Shown here one piece after another: positions 34,272-43,880 of a stretch of 64,000 nt of DNA. The notes under the pieces are model-generated. The model did no database searches. It saw nothing but the letters and a program-made list of their open reading frames with translations, and was not told the DNA's origin. Location: NCBI GenBank assembly GCA_937942435.1, contig CALDEM010000007.1, forward strand, positions 1 through 64,000, read 5' to 3'. Made by a program: the position numbers and the translations under genes. Source of the stretch: an uncultured Saprospiraceae bacterium (lineage in GTDB: Bacteria > Bacteroidota > Bacteroidia > Chitinophagales > Saprospiraceae). Numbering within the stretch: the first letter of the stretch is position 1; each line of letters begins with the position of its first letter.

Positions 34272-35030
34272 ATGGCGAAGACGACAAAAGGTGTTTCTGA
34301 CAAACTAAGACAGGTTTATCAACTTCAACTTATTGACTCTAAGATTGATAAGATCCAAGTACTCAAAGGTGAACTTCCTATCGAAGTAAGTGATCTTGAA
34401 GATGAGATCGTAGGATTGGAGACTCGTATCAGTAAGTTGAAAGAAAAGATAGCTGACATCGATCACGACATCAGCTCACATAATGCTAATATCAAAGAGT
34501 CAACATTGCTTATCGAGAGATATGAGAAGCAACTGGATGATGTAAAAAACAATCGTGAATATGAAGCTTTGACAAAAGAAATCGAGATGCAAAATCTTGA
34601 GATTCAGCTGTCTGAAAAGAAGATAAAGGATGCTTCGTTATCAAAAGAGACAAGAGATACAACTCTTGCTGAAGCAAACGAAAAGCTTGCGGGAAAACAA
34701 GAAAACTTATCTGTCAAGAAAGTAGAGCTTGAAAAGATCATCCAGAAGACAGATGCTGAAGAGAAAAAACTAAGAAAGAGCTCGGATAAAGCGCGAGCTG
34801 ATATCGATGAGCGCATCCTTAAGTCATATGACCGCATCAGAGGCCGTTACCGCAATGGATTAGCAGTCGTTACGGTCAAGAGAGATTCTTGTGGAGGATG
34901 CTTTAACAGAATACCACCTCAGTTACAGATCGAGATCGGCTTATACAAAAACCTCATGGCTTGCGAGCACTGTGGTAGAATACTTGTTGACGACGTTATA
35001 GCTGAAGAACTCGAAGCAGCAGTTGCTTAA
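34272..35030 (+). CDS. Coiled-coil C4-type zinc-ribbon protein
   Basis: The 252-residue protein is mostly a long antiparallel coiled coil (about 15-190). It ends in a zinc ribbon with CGGC near residue 208 and CEHC near 236. The family (often called DUF164/CdsZ-like) neighbours Nif3 genes in many phyla; the coiled coil and ribbon suggest a chaperone or nucleic-acid-binding role. It starts 11 bases after Nif3. Confidence 0.88.
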   Translation: MAKTTKGVSDKLRQVYQLQLIDSKIDKIQVLKGELPIEVSDLEDEIVGLETRISKLKEKIADIDHDISSHNANIKESTLLIERYEKQLDDVKNNREYEALTKEIEMQNLEIQLSEKKIKDASLSKETRDTTLAEANEKLAGKQENLSVKKVELEKIIQKTDAEEKKLRKSSDKARADIDERILKSYDRIRGRYRNGLAVVTVKRDSCGGCFNRIPPQLQIEIGLYKNLMACEHCGRILVDDVIAEELEAAVA

Positions 35031-35054
35031 GCAGTGACCAAGACTACAGTAGTT

Positions 35055-35705
35055 TTATAGATTAGCATTGATATAGGAGAGACTCTCTTCTATGTCATCG
35101 TATACTTCAAACGCCCTATTGAAGTAAAAATACCAGAGCGCTCCACCTACAACATAAGCTAGACCGTAGGCCATTGCTGAAGAATCAAAAGGAACCTTGT
35201 TGAGTGCTACTTCATGTAGCTTGATGATTAGTATAGGTGAGAATATGATATAGAACAACGACACCAATAGTAGTCGTGATCGCTTGATATCCATCGCCTT
35301 CTCCAGATAACTCATCTTAAGCTGTATAAACTCTTTAGAATTAGAACTTGGTGCGACGTTTTTAGGCGACTCTTCCTGACTCTTCTTGATCACGAGGTTT
35401 ATCTTATGATTTGCTAGTGCAAAAGCAACACCAATTAACATGAGAACAATAGTATCAGAAGTATAGGCGCTATACTTGATCATGTGCCATACGAGTATGC
35501 ATACAAGAGGCACTGTTAAGAGTATATAATGGATACGAGCATTTTCTTGATCACCTGTGTTACGCAGGCTTTCGATGATCTTATTCACCTCTTCTTGTAA
35601 CATGGTGTACTTATCAGAGGTAACATTATGCTTATTTTGACCCTTAAAGAGGTTGACTTTCTTTACGATCTCCTGATAGCGACTCTTGCGATACATTGCA
35701 TCCAT
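35055..35705 (-). CDS. Membrane protein of unknown function
   Basis: The 216-residue protein has a soluble N-terminal region (about 1-60), helices near 62-78 and 85-101, a charged segment, and helices near 142-160 and 175-195. A pair of coiled-coil segments flank the helices. The family is not recognised. It lies between a convergent zinc-ribbon gene and the ATP synthase genes. Confidence 0.65.
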   Translation of the reverse strand: MDAMYRKSRYQEIVKKVNLFKGQNKHNVTSDKYTMLQEEVNKIIESLRNTGDQENARIHYILLTVPLVCILVWHMIKYSAYTSDTIVLMLIGVAFALANHKINLVIKKSQEESPKNVAPSSNSKEFIQLKMSYLEKAMDIKRSRLLLVSLFYIIFSPILIIKLHEVALNKVPFDSSAMAYGLAYVVGGALWYFYFNRAFEVYDDIEESLSYINANL

Positions 35706-35787
35706 AAATCATACATATGAGCCAGTATAATCAGACATACTGGCATCAGATTCATGAAGATAAGCAATAAAATGTGTAGAATCCGAC

Positions 35788-36042
35788 TTAAGAAACTTCT
35801 TGAAGACCTCTTACCAGCAAAGACACCTCATCATTGATGACTTCTATAAAGCCTCTTTCGATGGTGTATAATGATTTAGCTCCTTGATCATCAAGCACTC
35901 TTACCTCACCCTCGACTAAAGAAGAAACAATCGGTGCGTGACCACTGAGTATCTCAAATTGACCAGACGTGCCTGGCACCTTTACAGATTTGATCGTTCC
36001 TGCAAATACTTCTTTCTCTGGTGTAAGGATAACTAAGTTCAC
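35788..36042 (-). CDS. atpC: ATP synthase F1 subunit epsilon (short form)
   Basis: The 84-residue protein contains the N-terminal beta-sandwich only: MNLVILTPEKEVFAG, VKVPGTSGQFEILSGHAPIVSSL, RGFIEVINDEVSLLV. It lacks the C-terminal helical hairpin that inhibits ATP hydrolysis in longer epsilons, as is usual in Bacteroidota. It lies 32 bases downstream of atpD in the same operon; the remaining ATP synthase genes are not in the window. Confidence 0.93.
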   Translation of the reverse strand: MNLVILTPEKEVFAGTIKSVKVPGTSGQFEILSGHAPIVSSLVEGEVRVLDDQGAKSLYTIERGFIEVINDEVSLLVRGLQEVS

Positions 36043-36074
36043 TGCTAAGAGTTTATTAAGTCTAGATAAGCGGA

Positions 36075-37634
<1,560 letters not shown>

Positions 37635-37812
37635 CTATATCCTTGGTTTTGTTGAGATGTTGAAAGAAAAATATTTGGTTGATGAGATAGTTGGCAGACT
37701 CCATTATTCAGTGAAAAATAATGGGCGATTGCTCGCAAATGAAGTATAATATATCGCCTATTTACTGTGAAAGATAACCAGGGGCCGCACATAAAATGAA
37801 ATACAGTGATCG

Positions 37813-38577
37813 TTACACGGCTTCAAGCCAAAATTGATTGGCTTCATCACTTGGTGTGATCTTGACCTCTTCTGCATTTATCATTTCCAAAAGGGAAAGA
37901 AAAGTGATGATCGCATGCATACGATCCCTCAGCTCTGAGAACAATGACTCAAACGATGTCTTGATGTTCTTTTGGATCTTGCTATATATAAAATCCTTTT
38001 GCTCTTCAACTGAGTAATCATACTTAAAGACGATGTGATGCGGCTTAGTGTTTCGGATCTTCATCTTGTTCATAACTCCTTCAAAGCTCTTAAACAACTT
38101 GAAAAGTGTCAATGACTCTAACTCTATATCAACAAGGGCTTTCTCTGCTATCGTCCTTATCTCTTTGCGTGTGTTGCCCCGATGTGTGATCTGCTTTCTT
38201 TCCTCCTCAAGCGTCTGAAAGTCACCGATAACGTCTTTAAATCTCTTATACTCTAATAACTTCTGTGCCAACTCTTGTCGAGGATCGATCTCTTGCCCAT
38301 CCTCATCGAGCTCTGGACGAGGCAATAACATCTTAGCCTTTATACGCATGAGTGTTGCTGCAACAAGTATAAACTCGCTCGCCACATCGATATTGAGCTC
38401 TTCTAACTCACGGATATATGCAAGAAAGTCTAAAGCAATCTTAGCAATCGGGATATCCATGATATCAATCTCATCTCGCTCTATAAAGAACAGTAGGAGA
38501 TCGAAGGGACCTTCGAACTGCTTGATCTTAATAGTAAAACTGTCTGGAGATTGAGTCATAAGGGCGAAGGTAATCAA
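37813..38577 (-). CDS. scpA: Segregation and condensation protein A
   Basis: The 254-residue kleisin opens with FTIKIKQFEGPFDLLLFFIERDEIDIMDIPIAKI, the ScpA signature, followed by ATLMRIKAKMLLPRPE. A C-terminal winged-helix region ends ITFLSLLEMINAEEVKITP. It bridges SMC heads in the condensin complex. No scpB is nearby. The divergent upstream spacer of 145 bases to the DUF6503-like gene has a near-match -7 box, TACCTTCG. Confidence 0.94.
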   Translation of the reverse strand: MITFALMTQSPDSFTIKIKQFEGPFDLLLFFIERDEIDIMDIPIAKIALDFLAYIRELEELNIDVASEFILVAATLMRIKAKMLLPRPELDEDGQEIDPRQELAQKLLEYKRFKDVIGDFQTLEEERKQITHRGNTRKEIRTIAEKALVDIELESLTLFKLFKSFEGVMNKMKIRNTKPHHIVFKYDYSVEEQKDFIYSKIQKNIKTSFESLFSELRDRMHAIITFLSLLEMINAEEVKITPSDEANQFWLEAV

Positions 38578-38722
38578 ACGATCGAATCAGCAGTCAAGGA
38601 TCTTATAGAAGATGATACTTGTACGTTAATATATCATAGTATATGGGTTGCCTAAGAGACAATTGTTGCCCTTGTCATGAACCTTCGGTGTTCAGATTAC
38701 ATTAACTTCCTTAAAGTTATAT

Positions 38723-39457
38723 ATGAAATATCTACTCTTACTTTCTTTGATGACATTCTTCTCTTACGCTCAAGGCCAGACTGATTCTAAAAAAGAAGCA
38801 CAAAAAATAATTGATAAAGTCATCAAGAAGCATGGAGGTAAAAATTATAAAGATGCTCATTTTGAATATGACTTCCGAAAACATCACTTTATCTATCACT
38901 TTGATAATGGTATGTATAAGTATGAACGATATGATCAAGCCACTGACACCAAAGATGTGTTGACCAACGAAGGCATATCTAGATATAGAGCAGGCAAGCA
39001 GTTGAAGTTAAGTGTTAAAGAGACTAAGTCATTTGCCGGTGTAGTCAACTCAGTACACTACTTTGCCTTTCTTCCATACTTTCTTAATGATGCGGCAGTA
39101 CATAAAGATTTAATGGGTACATCGTCTATCAATGGAAGGGATTACTATAAAATCAAAGTAACATTTGATGAAGAAGGTGGTGGCCAAGATCATGATGATA
39201 TATATATCTATTGGATCAATAAGAAAGATCATACATTAGACTATTTGGCTTATTCATTTCATGTCAATGGTGGAGGTGTAAGATTTAGATCTTCATATAA
39301 TCGCCGCTCGATAGGAGGCATCATCTTTCAGGACTATGTCAACTATAAGCATGCTAAATCTACTCCTGTAGAGGATCTTGATCGCTACTTTGAGTCTGGA
39401 GAATTAACCGAACTATCAAGGATAGAACTTAAGAATATCAAGGAGATAGCTGAGTAG
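38723..39457 (+). CDS. DUF6503-like exported protein
   Basis: The 244-residue protein has a signal peptide (about 1-18, ending SYAQG). A soluble domain follows with AQKIIDKVIKKHGGKNYKDAHFEYDFR at the start, FFPYFL-type LPYFLNDAAVHKDLMG in the middle and RFRSSYNRRSIGGIIFQDYVNYK. This pattern fits the DUF6503 family, common in Bacteroidota and of unknown function; the fold suggests a LolA/LolB-like lipid-binding barrel, which is inference. Confidence 0.75.
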   Translation: MKYLLLLSLMTFFSYAQGQTDSKKEAQKIIDKVIKKHGGKNYKDAHFEYDFRKHHFIYHFDNGMYKYERYDQATDTKDVLTNEGISRYRAGKQLKLSVKETKSFAGVVNSVHYFAFLPYFLNDAAVHKDLMGTSSINGRDYYKIKVTFDEEGGGQDHDDIYIYWINKKDHTLDYLAYSFHVNGGGVRFRSSYNRRSIGGIIFQDYVNYKHAKSTPVEDLDRYFESGELTELSRIELKNIKEIAE

Positions 39458-39482
39458 ACAGTAAGATCTGGGCAAATAAAAA

Positions 39483-39508
39483 GCCCAAGTTTGCTCCCAA
39501 ACTCAGGC
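39483..39508 (+). terminator. Possible terminator after the DUF6503-like gene
   Basis: GCCCAAGTTTG (39483-39493) pairs with CAAACTCAGGC (39498-39508) with two mismatches. TCTTTC follows on the + strand and TTTTTATTT on the - strand. It is 26 bases past the stop at 39457. Confidence 0.45.
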
Positions 39509-39697
39509 TCTTTCGACTAAGGTCTCAAAATAAGAAAACTACGTCTTATGGATCTTAACAGTCAACGCTTCGACAAATATATGATTTATTACCATAAGTT
39601 ACAGCTTGATTAACTGCCTTTTATGGATATAAGTTCAATATATATGAAAATATTTCGTATATAAAGTTATCTCTACAAGTAACTTGGGTTGGTTGAT

Positions 39698-40567
39698 TTA
39701 GAACTTGGTAAATACACCCACCGAATAAGAAGGGCTGGCAAATATTATCTCACCTCTTACCGCATTAGCTACGCCTACGCTAAGGCCCCAATTATCATTG
39801 AAGTTGTAAGCTAACTCTCCACCTATACTAAGGAACTCAGAGTTGTTGGCAAAGATGCTGGTAGAGTTAGAAGTCTCAGCTGTTGCTCCATTTTTCAATG
39901 ATTCAGTGCCAGTAAGACGACCAGTCACCCACAACTTTTTACTAAACAGATGTGCACCCAACTCAAACGAATAACGAATCTCATCTGAGAACTCATTAGT
40001 CCTATTGTTAAAGCCAACGCTTGCATTAGCATAAAATGGAGTGCTACCAGCTTCCCATCCTGTACCTGCATCCAATGCAATCATCTGATTAAACTCTCCG
40101 TCACCTAATTGTAGTTGGCCTTGCGTACCACCAGAATTATTTCCGAAAGGGAGACCAAAGGTCAATGTTGTGGCTATAGCTAACTTAGAGCCAGGCCGAG
40201 TAAGTCCATACTTAAGTGAAATGTCAGTGTCCCCGATACCATTGATCGCTTCTCCCGGAGTAATAATATCTCCGGTTGTCCCAGAAAAAATATTGTTCTG
40301 ATACGATCTACTGAAAAAAGGAAAGTATACTACTGTCGTTAATCTATCACTGAGACCATACTCTGCATAGATGCTTGTATTAAATATACCGGTAGTAACA
40401 TTAGGGTCGATCCTACCAAGATCTGTATAGTGTTGATCAGCGACAACCCACCACTCTGATAACTTGATATATCCTTTGCCTTTTGGCTGAGGCCACCCTC
40501 CTCCAGCTATAAGGCTCCCTGCGATTGTGATAAGAAGGATGGTTATTATTGATTTTTGAAGATTCAT
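39698..40567 (-). CDS. Outer-membrane beta-barrel protein
   Basis: The 289-residue protein has a signal peptide (about 1-22). Alternating strands follow, such as GYIKLSEWWVV, LTTVVYFPFFSRSY, DTDISLKYGLTRPG, ATTLTFGLPFG and a final strand ending in Phe (YSVGVFTKF), the usual sign of a barrel recognised by BamA. It resembles MetA-pathway/transporter-type porins. It follows a DM13 lipoprotein by 35 bases, and the two probably work together. Confidence 0.75.
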   Translation of the reverse strand: MNLQKSIITILLITIAGSLIAGGGWPQPKGKGYIKLSEWWVVADQHYTDLGRIDPNVTTGIFNTSIYAEYGLSDRLTTVVYFPFFSRSYQNNIFSGTTGDIITPGEAINGIGDTDISLKYGLTRPGSKLAIATTLTFGLPFGNNSGGTQGQLQLGDGEFNQMIALDAGTGWEAGSTPFYANASVGFNNRTNEFSDEIRYSFELGAHLFSKKLWVTGRLTGTESLKNGATAETSNSTSIFANNSEFLSIGGELAYNFNDNWGLSVGVANAVRGEIIFASPSYSVGVFTKF

Positions 40568-40602
40568 GATATATGTCTTGTTCTTGATATAATTGGTTTC
40601 GT

Positions 40603-41289
40603 TTAGTTGATTTCTCCGTCTCCTACTTTCACATTAAATGGCTTACAGAAGTATAAGAGGTGACTATACTCATTAAGCTCAACACCACTGATCTCAAAGC
40701 TGTGAGCGCCAGAAAATGTTTTCACCTCATCTATCTCAAAAGCACCGGATATACTCCTTGGATTATTAGTCAGATAGACATATAAACCAGGTAATCCTGA
40801 AGATGCCTTATAATTATCAGCTATATTAAGTGTCAATGTACCGTCATCATTTTGCACTAGTTCAAAATCTCCTTCTAAATCATAAAAAGTAGTGGTTTGG
40901 ATCACTCCTGTTCTCACTGTAGCTACCTCTACTTCAGTTGTAGTTGCACCAGCAGATACTTGGAGCGTCTGAAAGATTTGATCGTCAGGACCTGAGACAG
41001 TGGCAGTGAGCTCTACGTCTCCAGGTTGGATAGCAGTAGCTAAACCAGAAGATGTTATGGATATAATATTAGCATCACTAGACTCCCAGACAACTTCTGC
41101 TGCTGCTTGTTGACCTACATTGTTGAAGTAAGTAAACTCAAACTGATAATCCGTTCCGACTTCTAATGATTCGATGGCATTGTTTATCCTAAGTACTGGA
41201 TCGATACGATCTTCGACAAAATCATCTCCTACACATGAGGAAAGAAGTCCGATCAGAGATACGAGCAGTAATGTTTGTAAGTATTTCAT
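40603..41289 (-). CDS. Lipoprotein with Ig-like and DM13 domains
   Basis: The 228-residue protein has a lipoprotein signal ending LSSC (Cys19). An Ig-like BIG2-type domain (about 35-125) has VWESSDANIISITSSGLATAIQPGDVELTATVSG. A DM13 domain (about 135-228) has LYVYLTNNP, a HSFEI strand and the conserved Cys in LYFCKPFNVKVG. DM13 is associated with electron transfer or redox proteins in animals and bacteria. The ATG at 41289 is chosen because the longer frame would not have a proper signal. Confidence 0.82.
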   Translation of the reverse strand: MKYLQTLLLVSLIGLLSSCVGDDFVEDRIDPVLRINNAIESLEVGTDYQFEFTYFNNVGQQAAAEVVWESSDANIISITSSGLATAIQPGDVELTATVSGPDDQIFQTLQVSAGATTTEVEVATVRTGVIQTTTFYDLEGDFELVQNDDGTLTLNIADNYKASSGLPGLYVYLTNNPRSISGAFEIDEVKTFSGAHSFEISGVELNEYSHLLYFCKPFNVKVGDGEIN

Positions 41290-41405
41290 AATGGTTTTTT
41301 TAAATTCTTCAATACAACCATTACCACACAAGAGGCTTGATGGTTGCTTATAAATCAAAAAGGGGTTCTTAAACTTATGTTAAGTCAGTCTCAAGTCAAA
41401 AAGTG

Positions 41406-41426
41406 CAGTATATCAGCTATATACTG
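41406..41426 (-). terminator. Terminator of the CIA30 protein gene
   Basis: A perfect 8-bp stem (CAGTATAT/ATATACTG, 5-base loop) begins one base after the CIA30 stop codon. On the - strand it is followed by CACTTTTTGAC. Confidence 0.6.
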
Positions 41427-41427
41427 T

Positions 41428-41958
41428 CTAAATCATCTTTATCCAATCTATCTCTAAACGAAAGCGTTCAGCTCTCTTATTGCCTATCAAAAATGCAATC
41501 TCAGATAGTTGTTCTGCTGGATAATGTGGCATATCCAGTCGGCGCCCTCTAAATGCTGGATACATATCATCAACATCGATCGTAATCTCCTGCCACTCTC
41601 CTGAAGTCTCAAATGTGCCTATATAAGAGTATCTCTGATAAATACTAGATTTAGCTCTAAATTGAAATGACTTACCATCTCCTTTTAGTCTTATGACAAA
41701 TGATCCGTGCCCAGAGATATCAACATCTCCTATACTCTGACGTACGGATGAAAAGCCACCATAGTTTTCTAATGATACTCGACCATAAAACACACCATGA
41801 CCTTCTTCACTCACGGTAAATGATCCTTGAGAGCGACCACCCATAACTACGTCATCTACAACACGCCACTCTTTTTGACTATCCTGACTAAAATCATGGA
41901 TCATGATGGATGCATCCATTAACAATGAAATTGTAAAAAATATAATTGAGATCATCAA
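41428..41958 (-). CDS. CIA30 family protein
   Basis: The 176-residue protein carries the complex-I intermediate-associated protein 30 domain: WRVVDDVVMGGRSQGSF near residue 32, GRVSLENYGGFSSVRQ near 60 and the LAEIAFLIGNKRAERFRLEIDWIKM-type end. The fold is galectin/carbohydrate-binding-like. A hydrophobic N-terminus may be a signal peptide, so its bacterial role is probably carbohydrate or cofactor binding rather than complex I assembly. Confidence 0.88.
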   Translation of the reverse strand: MMISIIFFTISLLMDASIMIHDFSQDSQKEWRVVDDVVMGGRSQGSFTVSEEGHGVFYGRVSLENYGGFSSVRQSIGDVDISGHGSFVIRLKGDGKSFQFRAKSSIYQRYSYIGTFETSGEWQEITIDVDDMYPAFRGRRLDMPHYPAEQLSEIAFLIGNKRAERFRLEIDWIKMI

Positions 41959-41999
41959 TTAATAAACAGGACTGGATCCTAAAGGTTTTACAAGATTAA

Positions 42000-42291
42000 T
42001 AAGAGCAATTGGCTGACATACTCTCAAGTCGGCCATCCCGCTTACGATATTCAAGGCATTGGAAGCGGTTAGCAGTATTTGTATATCTGGGTAGCCATCG
42101 TAGATATTCTTTACTTCTATGGATCAATCTGGATATTTGTGTACTTCATCAAGGTAGTCTTTTCTACACCTCGTGCTCCCTTGAGAATAATAAAGTGACT
42201 ATCAAAGTCTATTTCATCATATAGATATCTCTTAACCGAGAGATCTGTGTTGGTCAAGACTGGTCGACTTATTTTAAAAACTCTTTCATCT
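42000..42291 (-). pseudogene. Remnant of an AAA_14/DUF4143-type ATPase, with internal deletion, stop and frameshift
   Basis: The - strand carries two halves of this family in different frames. First comes KRYLYDEIDFDSHFIILKG, ARGVEKTTLM (start of the P-loop domain, second Gly of Walker A changed to Glu). Then, overlapping one frame over, comes DEVHKYPD-stop-SIEVKNIYDGYPDIQILLTASNALNIVSGMADL. The second piece fits the Walker B region (DEVHKYPxW), where Trp has become TGA, and the TGSS region (here TASN). The 35 or so residues between Walker A and Walker B and the whole C-terminal half are missing. This is a decayed fragment of an ATPase often found in mobile or toxin-like contexts. The rest of 41959-42401 shows no gene. 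Confidence 0.72.
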
Positions 42292-42347
42292 CATGTGTTC
42301 TATAAAAAGAACATATTGACTATACGTTCTATCTAAAGAAAAAAAAT

Positions 42348-42377
42348 CATAAACGTTCTTTCAAGAGAACGTTTATG
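42348..42377 (-). terminator. Terminator of mnmE
   Basis: A perfect 12-bp stem (CATAAACGTTCT/AGAACGTTTATG, loop TTCAAG) lies 24 bases past the mnmE stop. On the - strand it is followed by ATTTTTTTTCTTT. Confidence 0.85.
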
Positions 42378-42401
42378 CAAAATTATCATAGCTCAAAGCG
42401 T

Positions 42402-43808
42402 TCACTTTCCAATACAAAACCGCCCAAAAATACTATCTAACAGATCATCCGTATAGATCTCACCTGTGATCTCACCAAGGTGCTGAAGCGCCTGTCTGAT
42501 ATCCATAGCGATGAAGTCTCCAGTGATACCACTGGTCAGACCTTTTAAAACTCGGTCCAGTGATTCTTGAGCTTTATACAGTGCGTCGTAGTGTCTGTTG
42601 TTGGTGACTATCGTTTGATCGTTGAGGTCAGGGGTCTCTATTACTGCTTTATAAAGCCGCTCTTTGAGATACTCGATATTCATCGCGTTTTTGGCTGAGA
42701 TGGTGATTAAGTTATCATAAGCGATGAGGCCTTCTTTATAGTAATCTTCTGGTCGCGTATATGGATTGAGGTCCATCTTGTTAGCGACAAATATCTGTTT
42801 GCTCTCCGCAGTGATCACTTTGCTGGCATCCAAGAATCGATCTACATCATCCCAGAGATCTTGCGGCTTAGATGTTGTTACATCATATACATAGATGACC
42901 AGAGTAGACAGTGAGATTTGCTCCATCGTTCTTTCAACTCCGATCTTCTCTATCTGATCTTGCGCCTGTCTGATACCCGCTGTATCGATTAATCTAAACT
43001 GCACACCATTGATATTGAGTCCTTCTTCTATCGTATCTCTTGTTGTACCAGCTACCTCTGAGACGATGGCTCGATCTTCGTTAAGCAGAGCGTTAAGTAA
43101 GGTAGACTTACCAGCATTGGGTCTACCAGCGATGACTGTCGCCACGCCGTTTTTGATCACATTGCCCAGTTGGAAAGAGTCGATCAGTTTTCTGATTACC
43201 GATTGTATCTCTGCGACCAGTTTTTCTAATTTCCCTCTATCGGCAAACTCTACATCTTCTTCTCCAAAATCTAACTCCAACTCTATCAATGCAGCAAAGT
43301 CAATCAACTCTTGCCTGAGCTCCTTGATCTTATCTGAAAAACCACCTCGCATCTGCTTCATCGCTAAGTCATGACTTGTTGCACTATCAGATGCAATCAG
43401 ATCTGCAACGGCCTCGGCCTGGCTAAGGTCTAACTGACCATTGAGAAAAGATCTTAAGGTAAACTCTCCTCTATTAGCCTGACGCGCACCTTGCCTTATC
43501 ATCAGCTGTATGACTTGATCCAATATATAAGATGAGCCATGACAGCTGATCTCTACCACATCCTCCTTTGTATAACTTCTCGGTGCTCGAAATACCGTAG
43601 CTACACACTCATCTATGATCTTATCGGTCTCATCTTTGATCTTCCCATAATGGACAGTATGTCCATCCACCTTCTGAAGATTCTTACCAAAGAATACTTC
43701 ATCAACTATTTTGATCGCCTCAGGTCCTGACAATCGGATCACTCCGATCGCTCCTTGACCTGGCGGAGTAGATAGGGCAACAATAGTAGCTTTTAGATCT
43801 TGTATCAT
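42402..43808 (-). CDS. mnmE: tRNA modification GTPase MnmE
   Basis: The 468-residue protein has an N-terminal tetrahydrofolate-binding domain (TPPGQGAIGVIRLSGPEA). An inserted Ras-like G domain has GRPNAGKSTLLNAL near residue 228, DTAGIR near 275 and NKMD near 345. The C-terminal Cys motif FGRFCIGK is present. With MnmG it makes the cmnm5 modification of wobble uridine-34 in several tRNAs. All key motifs are intact. Confidence 0.97.
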   Translation of the reverse strand: MIQDLKATIVALSTPPGQGAIGVIRLSGPEAIKIVDEVFFGKNLQKVDGHTVHYGKIKDETDKIIDECVATVFRAPRSYTKEDVVEISCHGSSYILDQVIQLMIRQGARQANRGEFTLRSFLNGQLDLSQAEAVADLIASDSATSHDLAMKQMRGGFSDKIKELRQELIDFAALIELELDFGEEDVEFADRGKLEKLVAEIQSVIRKLIDSFQLGNVIKNGVATVIAGRPNAGKSTLLNALLNEDRAIVSEVAGTTRDTIEEGLNINGVQFRLIDTAGIRQAQDQIEKIGVERTMEQISLSTLVIYVYDVTTSKPQDLWDDVDRFLDASKVITAESKQIFVANKMDLNPYTRPEDYYKEGLIAYDNLITISAKNAMNIEYLKERLYKAVIETPDLNDQTIVTNNRHYDALYKAQESLDRVLKGLTSGITGDFIAMDIRQALQHLGEITGEIYTDDLLDSIFGRFCIGK

Positions 43809-43841
43809 GTTGTTAACTTATCCCTAATGATTTCTTATGCC

Positions 43842-43873
43842 TTTGCCGACCTTGCCTTAGTTAAGTACATTTG
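43842..43873 (+). promoter_or_regulatory. Promoter of the DUF5916 gene, near-leaderless
   Basis: TTTG (43842-43845), a 20-base spacer and TACATTTG (43866-43873) match the Bacteroidota -33/-7 consensus. The start codon is only 7 bases past the -7 box, so transcription begins at or just before the ATG. Confidence 0.65.
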
Positions 43874-43880
43874 ACACCTC

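Noticed and set aside
42009-42224. 71-codon open frame on the + strand
   Set aside because: The - strand of the same DNA carries recognisable ATPase fragments; the + frame is a shadow of the pseudogene.
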